From positions 1 through 9,892 of the forward strand of contig JBOGJI010000189.1 of assembly GCA_050747865.1 (NCBI GenBank): 9,892 nt of DNA, in the 5' to 3' direction. Shown piece by piece: positions 1 to 5,822 of this stretch (within the stretch, counting starts at the first letter, position 1; every line of letters begins with the position of its first letter). The translations under genes were made by a program, and so were the position numbers. The stretch comes from JBOGJI01 sp050747865. GTDB taxonomy: Bacteria; Acidobacteriota; Thermoanaerobaculia; Multivoradales; JAHEKO01. The notes beneath the pieces are model-generated. The model saw nothing but the letters and a program-made list of their open reading frames with translations, made no database searches and had not been told where the DNA came from.

Positions 1-1976
1 CTCCGCGGCAGACCGCGGCGCGGTGCTCCTGGCGCCTCGCGCAAGCGCTCGGCGGCGGTCTGGGCGATGCCGGCGGCCGCCTCGTCGACGGGCAGGGCGC
101 CGCGGTCCTCGCCGCCGCGCAGCCGCACCGCCACCGTCCCGGCCTCGGCCTCGCGCGCCCCCACCACCAGCATGTACGGAACCTTGCGCAGCTGCGCTTC
201 GCGGATACGGTATCCCAGCTTCTCACCACGGTCGTCGAGCTCGGCCCGGACGCCGGCTCGCCGCAGCCGCTCGAGGACTTCACGCGCATAGTCGGCGAGC
301 TTCTCGGAGATCGGCAGCACGACGGCCTGCACCGGCGCCAGCCAGACCGGAAACGCGCCGCCGGTGTGCTCGATCAGGATGCCCAGGAAGCGCTCGAGCG
401 AGCCCAGCATGGCGCGATGGATCATCACCGGACGGTGCTCGCCGCCGTCGGCGCCGATGTAGCGCAGATCCAAGCGCTCCGGCATCTGGTAGTCGAGCTG
501 CACGGTGCCGAGCTGCCAGGGGCGGCCGATGGCATCGCGCACCCGGAAGTCGACCTTGGGGCCGTAGAAGGCCCCGTCACCCTCGTTGACCGAGAACTCG
601 AGGCCGCGGTTGGAGAGCGCCTGCTGCAGCACCCGCTCGGCCGTCTCCCACTGGGCGTCGGTGCCGACCCGCTTCTCGGGGCGCGTGCCGACGCCGATCT
701 CGACGTCGCGAAAGTCGAACGTCTCGTAGATGCCGAGGATGATCTCGACCGCCCGCAGCACCTCCTCCTCCACCTGCTCGTCGGTGCAGAAGACGTGCGC
801 GTCGTCCTGCGAGAACGAGCGCACGCGGGTCAGCCCAGAGGTGACGCCGCTGCGCTCGTAGCGGTGCAGCCGCCCGAAGTCGGCGTAGCGGATCGGCAGA
901 TCGCGGTAGGAACGCAGCCCCTGGCGGTAGATCAGACAGTGGGTGGGGCAGTTCATCGGCTTGACCGCGTAGCGGCGCCCGTCCAGCTCGGTGAAGAACA
1001 TGCTGTCGCGGTAGTTGTCGTAATGCCCCGAGGCGTGCCACAGGTCGACATCCAGGATCTGCGGCGTCACCACCTCGCCGTAGCCGTTGGCGTCGTTGAG
1101 CTCCCGCACGTAGGCCAGAAGCTGGTTGTAGACCACCGCGCCGTAGGGATGGAAGAACGGCATGGCCGGAGCGTGGGGGTCGAAGCTGAACAGGCCCAGC
1201 TCCGGCCCCAGCCGCCGGTGATCGCGGGCCCGCGCCTCCTCCACCTGCTTCAGGTAGGCGTCCAGCTCGGCCTTTGACGCGAACGCCGTGCCGTAGATGC
1301 GCTGCAGCATCTCGCGCGACTCGTCGCCCCGGAAGTAGGCGCCCGAGGTCTCGAACAGCTTGACGGCGCCGATCTGGGAGAGGCGCTGCACATGGGGCCC
1401 GCGGCAGAGGTCCAAGAACTCGCCGTCGCGAAAGAGGGTGATGGTCTCGCCCGGCGGGATGTCGCGCAGGCGCTCGAGCTTCAAGTCGTTGCCCTGCTCC
1501 CGGAAGATGCGCTCGGCCTCCTCGCGGCTCACCTCGAGGCGCTCGAAGGCGTGGTCTTCGGCGAGGATCTCGCGCATCTTGGCCTCGATCGCCTCCAGGT
1601 CCTCGGCGGCGAAGGCGCGGGGGAAGCGAAAGTCGTACTGGAACTTCTCCGCGTGGTCCCGGCGGCCGGCGTCGAACAGGGCCTCGGGCCACAGCCGGAT
1701 GACCGCATCGGCGAGCACGTGCTCGGCCGAGTGGCGGATGAACGGGCCGGCCTCGGGGTCCTTCGGCGTGAGCAGCCGGAACGCGCCGCCGATCGTGAGC
1801 GGCTGGCGCAGATCCACCACGGCCCCGTCGAGCAACGCCCCGACGGCGTCGCGGGCGAGCCGCGGACCGATGCTCTCGGCCACCGCGAGCGCGGTGGTGC
1901 CGGCGGCCACTAGCTTCTGCGAGCCGTCGGGAAGCGCGAGCACGAGCTCGTCGGCCTGCTGCGAGGCTAGCGGCAT
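1..1976 (-). CDS. thrS: threonyl-tRNA synthetase (3' end beyond left edge)
   Basis: Class II synthetase that charges tRNA-Thr in the cytoplasm and edits Ser-tRNA-Thr. I read 658 codons from ATG at 1976 to the edge without a stop. Domains in order: TGS domain about residues 10-70; editing domain with HSAEH (H82, H86) and CRGPH (C191, H195); catalytic core about 260-540; anticodon-binding domain about 545-640 (KLGYRIREAQLRKVPYMLV). The catalytic zinc ligands are present: C343 in MNCP, H394 in QDDAH and H520 in MIHRAM. All seven key residues sit exactly 9 positions later than in the E. coli enzyme, so the N-terminus is about 9 residues longer. A GTG at 1943 (codon 12) is an alternative start, and neither start has a clear Shine-Dalgarno. 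The E. coli length (642) predicts an end near residue 651, so the stop should lie just outside the window. It lies 65 nt downstream of two tRNA-Val genes on the same strand and is probably co-transcribed with them. Confidence 0.97.
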   Translation of the reverse strand, partial: MPLASQQADELVLALPDGSQKLVAAGTTALAVAESIGPRLARDAVGALLDGAVVDLRQPLTIGGAFRLLTPKDPEAGPFIRHSAEHVLADAVIRLWPEALFDAGRRDHAEKFQYDFRFPRAFAAEDLEAIEAKMREILAEDHAFERLEVSREEAERIFREQGNDLKLERLRDIPPGETITLFRDGEFLDLCRGPHVQRLSQIGAVKLFETSGAYFRGDESREMLQRIYGTAFASKAELDAYLKQVEEARARDHRRLGPELGLFSFDPHAPAMPFFHPYGAVVYNQLLAYVRELNDANGYGEVVTPQILDVDLWHASGHYDNYRDSMFFTELDGRRYAVKPMNCPTHCLIYRQGLRSYRDLPIRYADFGRLHRYERSGVTSGLTRVRSFSQDDAHVFCTDEQVEEEVLRAVEIILGIYETFDFRDVEIGVGTRPEKRVGTDAQWETAERVLQQALSNRGLEFSVNEGDGAFYGPKVDFRVRDAIGRPWQLGTVQLDYQMPERLDLRYIGADGGEHRPVMIHRAMLGSLERFLGILIEHTGGAFPVWLAPVQAVVLPISEKLADYAREVLERLRRAGVRAELDDRGEKLGYRIREAQLRKVPYMLVVGAREAEAGTVAVRLRGGEDRGALPVDEAAAGIAQTAAERLREAPGAPRRGLPR

Positions 1977-2041
1977 GCGCGGGGGAGGGACGGGCACACG
2001 ACGGCGCCGTGCGACGCGACAGATCGGATCATGAAGCGAGA

Positions 2042-2118
2042 TGGTAGGCGCTGGCGGACTCGAACCGCCGACCTCTACCGTGTGAAGGTAGCGCTCTAAC
2101 CAACTGAGCTAAGCGCCT
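2042..2118 (-). tRNA. tRNA-Val, anticodon CAC
   Basis: A complete 77-nt cloverleaf with encoded CCA (CCA at 2042-2044). The acceptor stem AGGCGCT/AGCGCCT, D stem GCTC/GAGC, anticodon stem CTACC/GGTAG and T stem GGCGG/CCGCC all pair perfectly, and the T loop is TTCGAGT. The anticodon loop TTCACAC gives anticodon CAC (2082-2084), which reads GUG. The discriminator is A73, as expected for tRNA-Val. The first pair is A1-U72, which is less usual than G1-C72. It differs from the neighbouring tRNA-Val(GAC) at 11 of 77 positions, which suggests duplication followed by an anticodon change. It lies second in the transcript, 23 nt after the first tRNA and ahead of thrS. Confidence 0.97.
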
Positions 2119-2141
2119 GCAAGGGGTTCTCCATTCTCTCC

Positions 2142-2218
2142 TGGTAGGCCCGAGCGGACTCGAACCGCTGACCTCTACGATGTCAACGTAGCGCTCTAAC
2201 CAGCTGAGCTACGGGCCT
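2142..2218 (-). tRNA. tRNA-Val, anticodon GAC
   Basis: A complete 77-nt cloverleaf with encoded CCA (2142-2144). The acceptor stem AGGCCCG/CGGGCCT, D stem GCTC/GAGC, anticodon stem CTACG/CGTAG and T stem AGCGG/CCGCT pair perfectly. The anticodon loop TTGACAT gives anticodon GAC (2182-2184), which reads GUC and GUU. The discriminator is A. It is the first gene of the tRNA-tRNA-thrS transcript. Its 5' end lies about 30 nt downstream of the transcription start predicted from the promoter at 2255-2284. Confidence 0.97.
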
Positions 2219-2254
2219 GACTGCCCTCTCGACCCACGGGGACCGAGATGCCGA

Positions 2255-2284
2255 AAGCTAGCAGAGGGCGGCCGGAAGTGTCAA
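2255..2284 (-). promoter_or_regulatory. sigma70-type promoter of the tRNA-Val/thrS transcript
   Basis: On the minus strand a perfect -35 hexamer TTGACA (2279-2284) is followed by an 18-bp spacer and the -10 element TAGCTT (2255-2260), which matches the consensus at its first, second and last positions. Transcription would start near 2247, about 30 nt before tRNA-Val(GAC). The bases after the -10 are GC-rich, as is common for stable-RNA promoters under stringent control. The hexamers are read directly; activity and stringent control are inferred. Confidence 0.7.
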
Positions 2285-2293
2285 TTTCGGCGA

Positions 2294-2378
2294 GGAGCAA
2301 GGAGCACGGCCCACCCAGCCCCCTACCCCAAGGAGCAAGGCCCGCCCACCCACGCCCTTGCCCCTTGCCCCGTGCTCC
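2294..2378. repeat. 7-bp repeat units arranged as an inverted repeat
   Basis: The 9-mer ggagca(a/c)gg occurs at 2294-2302, overlapping at 2301-2309, and again at 2332-2340. On the other arm ccttgcccc occurs at 2356-2364 and 2363-2371, followed by ccgtgctcc at 2370-2378, each offset by 7 bp. The outer copies give a perfect 10-bp inverted repeat, 2300-2309 with 2370-2379, separated by 60 bp. The block lies between the tRNA promoter and the CNNM gene, so it is not an intergenic terminator of converging genes. It could be a protein-binding array, a folded leader or a genome-wide intergenic repeat. Confidence 0.6.
2310..2371 (-). other. two G-quadruplex-type motifs
   Basis: Read on the minus strand, the tract at 2341-2371 has six runs of three or four G with loops of 1 to 3 nt (C runs on plus at 2341-2343, 2345-2347, 2349-2351, 2355-2357, 2361-2364 and 2368-2371). 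A second tract at 2310-2329 has four runs (2310-2312, 2314-2316, 2319-2323, 2326-2329) with loops of 1 to 2 nt. Both satisfy the usual G3+N1-7 pattern. They lie upstream of the tRNA promoter, on its non-template strand. Folding and any regulatory role are inference. Confidence 0.55.
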
Positions 2379-2426
2379 TCTTCCCTGTGGTACCATCCCT
2401 CCCGTCCGTGAACGAAGACCCACCGC

Positions 2427-2442
2427 CTAGATCCCGATCTAG
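2427..2442. promoter_or_regulatory. 16-bp palindrome, possible operator
   Basis: Perfect 7-bp arms ctagatc and gatctag flank a 2-bp centre (cc). The site lies 58 bp before the start codon of the CNNM-CBS gene. It contains CTAG twice, a tetranucleotide that is rare in many bacterial genomes. The 2-nt centre is too short for a stable RNA loop, so a binding site for a dimeric protein is more likely than an RNA hairpin. No regulator gene is adjacent, and a convincing promoter for the CNNM gene could not be placed. Confidence 0.35.
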
Positions 2443-2499
2443 AGACGACCTCTGCTTGCCCGCGCGCCAGGAGAGCGCGCTCCGAGAGGTCTATCTCCG

Positions 2500-3870
2500 G
2501 TGACATCGTTGATCCCCTTCCTGCCTCTCGCGGCGACCGGCGGGGGGCTCCCGGAGCTGCACATCCCGCCGGTGCCGGGGTTGCTGCTCGGGCTCTTCCT
2601 GGTCGCCCTCAACGGCTTCTTCGTCGCCGCGGAGTTCGCGCTGGTCAAGGTGCGGCCGACGCAGATCGCGCCGCAGGCCGAGCAGGGCAACCGCCGGGCG
2701 CGCACCGCGCAGCACATGGTGCGGCACCTGGACGCCTATCTGTCGGCGACGCAGCTCGGCATCACCCTGGCGAGCCTGGCCCTGGGCTGGATCGGCGAGC
2801 CGGCCTTCGCCTGGCTGCTGCGGCCGGTGACCAGCCGCATCCCGGGGATCAGCCCGGCCTTCGAGCACTCGCTGGCAATCCTCGCGGCGTTCCTCACCAT
2901 CACCATCCTGCACATCGTGCTCGGCGAGCTGGCGCCGAAGTCGCTGGCCATCCGCAAGCCGTACGGCACCAGCCTGTGGGTGGCGGTGCCGCTGATGGTC
3001 TTCTACCGGATGACCTATCCCGCCATCTGGCTGCTCAACCACGCCGCCAACGCCTTCCTGAAGCTGTTCGGCATCGAGCCGGTGAGCGGCGACGAGATCG
3101 CGCACAGCGAGGAGGAGATGCGGCGTCTGCTCGCCTCGTCGCAAGGTGCCGAGCTGACGGAAAGCAAACGGGAGCTGCTCGACAACGTCTTCGAGCTGTC
3201 GCTCCGCACGGCGCGCCAAGTGATGGTGCCGCGCGCCGACGTGGTCTATCTCTCCACCACGCAGAGCGTCGAGGAGAACCTGAGGACCGCGCGCGACAGC
3301 GGCCACACGCGGTTCCCGCTCTGCGAGGGCGGGCTCGACCAGGTGATCGGCCTGGTCCACATCAAGGACCTGTTCCGCGCCGGCCGGCCGCCGGAGTCGC
3401 TGGGCGACATCGCCCGGCGCATGCCGCTGGTGCCTGAGACCTTGACCCTCGATCGCCTGCTGCGTCGCATGCGGCAGGAGAAGACCCACATGGCGGCGGT
3501 GCTCGACGAATACGGCGGGGTGTCGGGCATCGTCGCCATGGAGAACGTGATCGAGGAGATCGTGGGCGAGATCCAGGACGAGTTCGACCGCGAGCCCCCG
3601 GAGCTGACGGCCCTCGACGACGGCAGCTACAAGGTGTCCGGCGCCATGCTGGTGCTCGACCTCGAGGACGAGCTGGGCATCGAGATCTCCGACCGCAACG
3701 AGGACTCGATCGGCGGCGTGGTCCTCTCCGAGATCGGCCGCCTCCCCAAGCCCGGCGACCGCGTCCAGGTCGGTCCCCTCGACCTCGAAGTCACCGACGT
3801 CCACGGCAACCGCATCCAGTCCCTCCACCTGCGCCTGCTCACGCCCACCGAAGTGGAGCAAGGCGCCTGA
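2500..3870 (+). CDS. CNNM/DUF21-CBS-CorC_HlyC membrane protein (hemolysin C / CorB-like)
   Basis: A 456-residue inner-membrane protein of the CNNM family, whose members (CorB, CorC-related, 'TlyC hemolysins', MpfA) are linked to Mg2+ or Na+/Mg2+ transport. The CNNM domain spans about residues 27-200 with roughly four membrane segments. Signature stretches are NGFFVAAEFALVKVR (38-52) and LGELAPKSLAIRK (141-153). A CBS pair follows at about 225-360, with VMVPRADVVYL (241-251), GHTRFPLCEG (268-277) and DEYGGVSGIV (336-345). The CorC_HlyC transporter-associated domain is at about 370-447. Its length fits full-length family members and no key block is missing. The GTG start is chosen because AGAGGT (2485-2490) lies 9 nt upstream and the membrane domain begins soon after. 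It is transcribed away from the tRNA operon and converges on proS. The 'hemolysin' label is historical; no toxin role is implied. Confidence 0.93.
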   Translation: MTSLIPFLPLAATGGGLPELHIPPVPGLLLGLFLVALNGFFVAAEFALVKVRPTQIAPQAEQGNRRARTAQHMVRHLDAYLSATQLGITLASLALGWIGEPAFAWLLRPVTSRIPGISPAFEHSLAILAAFLTITILHIVLGELAPKSLAIRKPYGTSLWVAVPLMVFYRMTYPAIWLLNHAANAFLKLFGIEPVSGDEIAHSEEEMRRLLASSQGAELTESKRELLDNVFELSLRTARQVMVPRADVVYLSTTQSVEENLRTARDSGHTRFPLCEGGLDQVIGLVHIKDLFRAGRPPESLGDIARRMPLVPETLTLDRLLRRMRQEKTHMAAVLDEYGGVSGIVAMENVIEEIVGEIQDEFDREPPELTALDDGSYKVSGAMLVLDLEDELGIEISDRNEDSIGGVVLSEIGRLPKPGDRVQVGPLDLEVTDVHGNRIQSLHLRLLTPTEVEQGA

Positions 3871-3878
3871 TCAGCGGT

Positions 3879-3899
3879 TGGGGCTCCGCTCAAGCCCCA
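3879..3899. terminator. hairpin between convergent genes, possible terminator
   Basis: A perfect 7-bp stem (tggggct at 3879-3885, agcccca at 3893-3899) with a 7-nt loop begins 8 nt after the CNNM gene stop. No run of T follows on either strand, so it does not meet the intrinsic-terminator pattern. It may act as a 3' end stabiliser or a weak bidirectional terminator. On the minus strand it lies 6 nt after the TAA of the short frame at 3906-4028. Confidence 0.4.
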
Positions 3900-3905
3900 G
3901 CTCGG

Positions 3906-4028
3906 TTAGCTTCCCACTCGCGTCCGTCCGGCGCGCCGCTTCTCGTGCTCTGCGATCAGTTGGCGAAAGACTGGTACCAGCGCGACCGGCACCTTCTTCA
4001 CCGTGTGCTCTGGACTCGACAGCGCCAC
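3906..4028 (-). CDS. possible 40-residue small protein or gene remnant downstream of proS
   Basis: An open frame from GTG at 4028 to TAA at 3906-3908 encodes a protein-like sequence with a VKKVPVALVPVFRQLIAEHE core (residues 10-29) and a basic tail rich in Arg and Lys. The frame stays open upstream of the GTG (including ARIRVAACDDVAL), back into the end of proS. I do not recognise a family. About three quarters of its third codon positions are G or C, fewer than in the neighbouring genes. No Shine-Dalgarno is visible at the GTG. An imperfect hairpin (4023-4044, 8-bp stem with two G-U pairs) overlaps its start. It could be a genuine small gene at the end of the operon, the C-terminal relic of a lost gene, or a chance frame. 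Confidence 0.25.
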   Translation of the reverse strand: MALSSPEHTVKKVPVALVPVFRQLIAEHEKRRAGRTRVGS

Positions 4029-4071
4029 ATCGTCGCACGCGGCGACCCGTATTCTCGCTCGGCCAGGGGGA

Positions 4072-5784
4072 TCAGGAGAGCTCGGCGATGAGGGTGCGGA
4101 CGCGGTCGCGGGTGTCGGAGACGGGGATGACGTGGCGCTCGCGGTCGCGGCGCAGGGAGAGCTCGACGTTGCCGTCGGCGAGGGACTTGGCGCCGACCAC
4201 GACGCGGATGGGCAGGCCGATCAGGTCGGCGTCGTGGAACTTGACGCCGGGGCGCTCCGGGCGGTCGTCGTAGAGGACCTCGACCCCGGCCTCCCTGAGC
4301 TCGGTGTAGAGGCGGTCGGCGGTCTCCTGGACTTGGCGGTCGTCGGGGTTGACGGCGACCAGCAGGACCTGGAAGGGGGCGAGCGGCAGCGGCCAGATGA
4401 TGCCGGCCTCGTCGTGGTTCTGCTCGATCGCCGCCGCCACGGTGCGCCCGATGCCGAGTCCGTAGCAGCCCATGATCATGGGGTGGTTCTCTCCCTTCTC
4501 GTCCAGGAAGGTGCACTGCATCGTCTCGGAGTAGCGGGTGCCGAGCTGGAAGATGTGGCCCACCTCGATGCCCCGCGACTCCTCGAGGGTGCCGTCGCAG
4601 CGCGGGCAGCCGTCCCCGCCGCGCACCAGCAGCAGATCCGTCCACTCGGCAAGGTCGATGTCACGGCCGAAGTTGACTCCGGTCAGGTGCGCGTCCGCGG
4701 CGTTGGCGCCGACGACGAAGTTGGTCAGACCCTTGACCGAGGAGTCCCCGATCAGACGGACGTCGCCGGCAAGCCCCACCGGCCCGGCGAAGCCCACCGG
4801 GGCGCCGGAGACCCGCTCGACGGTCTCGGGGCCGGCGAGCCGGACCGCGGGCACGTCCAGGTGGTTGGCGAGCTTCACCTCGTTGATCTCCCGGTCGCCG
4901 CGCATCAACACTCCCACCACCCCCGAGTCGGTCTCGTAGAGGAGGGTCTTGACGATCCGCTCGGGCGCCACCCCGAGCAGGGCGCTCACCTCCTCCACGG
5001 TGTGCGCCCCCGGCGTCGCCACGGTCTCGACCTCCCGCGGCTCCTCGGCCGGCGGCGGCGTCAGCGGGCGGCTCGCGGCCTTCTCCACGTTGGCGGCATA
5101 GCCGCAGCCCGGGCAGCGCACCACGGCGCTCTCGCCGGTCTCCGCCACCACCATGAACTCGTGCGACACCGAGCCGCCGATCGCCCCGGTGTCGGCCTCG
5201 ACCACCGTGTAGTCGAGCGTGCAGGCCTCGAAGATCCGCCGGTAGGCGTCGTGCATCGCCTGGTAGCTCTCGCCCAGGCTGGCGACGTCGGCGTGGAAGG
5301 AGTAGGCGTCCTTCATCAGGAACTCCCGCCCCCGCATGAGCCCGAAGCGGGGGCGGATCTCGTCGCGGAACTTGACCTGGATCTGGTAGAGGTTGACCGG
5401 CAGCTGCCGGTAGCTCGACAGGTCCCGGCGCACGATGTCGGTGACCACCTCCTCGTGGGTGGGTCCGAAGCAGAACTCCCGGTCGTGGCGGTCGTTGAGG
5501 CGCAGCAGCTCGGGACCGTATTTCTGCCAGCGCTCGGACTCGTACCACAGCTCGGCCGGCTGCACCGCCGGCATGGTCAGCTCGATGGCGCCGGCGGCGT
5601 CCATCTCGCGGCGCACGATGGCCGCGAGCTTGGCGAGCGAGCGCCAGCCGAACGGCAGGTAGCTGTAGATCCCGGCGGCGAGCTTCTTGATCATGCCGGC
5701 GCGCACCATCAGCCGGTGGCTGACCACCTCGGCGTCGCGCGGGACCTCGCGGGTCGTGTAGAGGTAATACCGGCTCCAGCGCAT
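4072..5784 (-). CDS. proS: prolyl-tRNA synthetase, bacterial type with INS editing domain
   Basis: A 570-residue cytoplasmic class II synthetase that charges tRNA-Pro and hydrolyses Ala-tRNA-Pro. The first part of the catalytic core includes CFGPTHEE (105-112) and motif 2 (FRDEIRPRFGLMRGREF, 139-155). The INS editing insertion spans about 224-407 and carries K279 in VKT, the residue numbered K279 in E. coli, plus H366. Motif 3 (MGCYGLGIGR, 438-447) closes the core, and the anticodon-binding domain is at about 472-570. Length and order match the E. coli-type enzyme (572 aa). Cysteine pairs at C224/C227 and C393/C396 flank the insertion. The ATG at 5784 is the first start after an in-frame TGA, and GGGAG (5791-5795) lies 6 nt upstream. 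It is the last clear gene of the minus-strand cluster, 38 nt after the TPR gene. Confidence 0.97.
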   Translation of the reverse strand: MRWSRYYLYTTREVPRDAEVVSHRLMVRAGMIKKLAAGIYSYLPFGWRSLAKLAAIVRREMDAAGAIELTMPAVQPAELWYESERWQKYGPELLRLNDRHDREFCFGPTHEEVVTDIVRRDLSSYRQLPVNLYQIQVKFRDEIRPRFGLMRGREFLMKDAYSFHADVASLGESYQAMHDAYRRIFEACTLDYTVVEADTGAIGGSVSHEFMVVAETGESAVVRCPGCGYAANVEKAASRPLTPPPAEEPREVETVATPGAHTVEEVSALLGVAPERIVKTLLYETDSGVVGVLMRGDREINEVKLANHLDVPAVRLAGPETVERVSGAPVGFAGPVGLAGDVRLIGDSSVKGLTNFVVGANAADAHLTGVNFGRDIDLAEWTDLLLVRGGDGCPRCDGTLEESRGIEVGHIFQLGTRYSETMQCTFLDEKGENHPMIMGCYGLGIGRTVAAAIEQNHDEAGIIWPLPLAPFQVLLVAVNPDDRQVQETADRLYTELREAGVEVLYDDRPERPGVKFHDADLIGLPIRVVVGAKSLADGNVELSLRRDRERHVIPVSDTRDRVRTLIAELS

Positions 5785-5822
5785 CGTCAGCTCCCAACCG
5801 TGTCACACACGCAGGTGCGACG

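Larger units (their letters stand above)
2219..2499. other. divergent intergenic region between the tRNA-Val/thrS transcript and the CNNM gene
   Basis: These 281 bp hold the minus-strand promoter, the repeat cluster, the G-rich tracts and the palindrome described separately. A Shine-Dalgarno AGAGGT at 2485-2490 serves the CNNM gene. I found no convincing plus-strand -35/-10 pair; TACCAT at 2391-2396 is a possible -10 but lacks a well-spaced -35. Short open frames here are low-complexity and unlikely to code. Confidence 0.6.

Noticed and set aside
577..1692. 371-residue minus-strand frame within thrS
   Set aside because: It is Arg/Pro/Ala-rich and in a different phase from the continuous ThrRS frame that carries all catalytic residues.
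1977..2041. T-box or tRNA-Thr-like operator in front of thrS
   Set aside because: Only 65 nt are available. There is a 10-bp palindrome (2001-2010) but no T-box sequence, specifier stem or antiterminator.
2294..2378. CRISPR-like array
   Set aside because: Units are 7-9 bp, overlapping and inverted, without spacers, and no cas gene is present.
2491..3861. 456-residue open frame antisense to the CNNM gene
   Set aside because: The translation is low-complexity, rich in His, Arg, Asp and Val without family motifs, and mirrors the codon pattern of the real gene. It is a GC-bias shadow.
4023..4044. proS terminator hairpin
   Set aside because: The 8-bp stem includes two G-U pairs and no T-run follows, so it is too weak to call.
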